The translations under genes and the position numbers were made by a program. From NCBI GenBank assembly GCA_002502785.1, contig DAQG01000070.1:1-5797 (forward strand): a DNA stretch of 5,797 nt. The letters run 5' to 3'. Below the pieces are notes generated by a model. The model worked only from the letters and a program-made list of their open reading frames with translations, did not search any database and had not been told where the DNA came from. Below, in pieces: positions 5,757-5,797 of the stretch. The DNA is from Methanothrix harundinacea (GTDB lineage: Archaea; Halobacteriota; Methanosarcinia; Methanotrichales; Methanotrichaceae). Position 1 is the stretch's first letter; each line of letters begins with the position of its first letter.

Positions 5757-5797
5757 ATGAGAAAAATCCGAGATACGAGGCAGCGTGCCGAATGTGA
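5757..5797 (+). CDS. Start of an unidentified gene, cut by the window end
   Basis: ATG at 5757 opens MRKIRDTRQRAEC and stays open to the last base. The N-terminus is strongly basic (five Arg/Lys in the first ten residues), as in many DNA-binding proteins and transposases, but 13 residues do not identify a family. A TTTATTA box about 25 bases upstream would suit a leaderless archaeal start, and no clear ribosome site is seen. Given the broken gene beside it, a transposase is the natural guess, unproven. Confidence 0.35.
   Translation, partial: MRKIRDTRQRAEC

Noticed and set aside
1..5797. CRISPR array, tRNA, rRNA or riboswitch (including a cobalamin riboswitch near cbiC)
   Set aside because: No regularly spaced repeats, cloverleaf or B12-box-like sequence was seen. 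The 57-base gap before cbiC is too short for a cobalamin riboswitch.

Overview
The window looks like a chromosomal stretch from a methanogenic archaeon, probably in or near the Methanotrichales (Methanothrix/Methanosaeta). This is an inference from several things: GC-rich genes that use AGG, AGA and ATA codons freely; archaeal-type TATA-like boxes; strong GGAGG-type ribosome sites; a cobalt-precorrin-8 methylmutase (CbiC); and a small secreted protein with N-glycosylation sequons. No rRNA, tRNA or CRISPR array was seen.

Layout. The left edge (1-~236) is the C-terminal end of an IS630-family transposase, cut off just before its normal end and abutting the 3' end of a minus-strand metallo-beta-lactamase-fold hydrolase gene (233-1249). 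A divergent spacer (1250-1408) separates that gene from a plus-strand gene for a small exported protein of unknown function (about 1409-2124). Its best start lies in a different frame from its body, so one base appears to be missing in a G run. After a spacer of roughly 370-440 bases come an ABC-2 exporter pair, an ATPase and a six-helix permease overlapping by 4 bases (2566-4163), and then, 57 bases on, cbiC (4221-4853). These three probably form one transcript that ends at a hairpin at 4875-4911. On the minus strand, facing them, is a decayed periplasmic-binding-protein gene of the siderophore/cobalamin uptake type (5047-5606). It has its own intrinsic-type terminator, an internal frameshift and no N-terminal half. 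Beyond its broken end the sequence becomes AT-rich (5607-5797), and a new reading frame opens at 5757 and runs off the window.

How the parts relate. CbiC belongs to anaerobic corrinoid synthesis, and the binding-protein relic could once have served corrinoid or iron-chelate uptake. The ABC-2 exporter substrate cannot be told from sequence. Both edges carry signs of rearrangement: the transposase stump on the left, and an abrupt gene break with a composition change on the right. I do not see a clear new defence or mobile system. The points most worth checking are the apparent loss of the catalytic histidine in CbiC, the G-run frameshift in the secreted-protein gene, and the decayed binding-protein gene.
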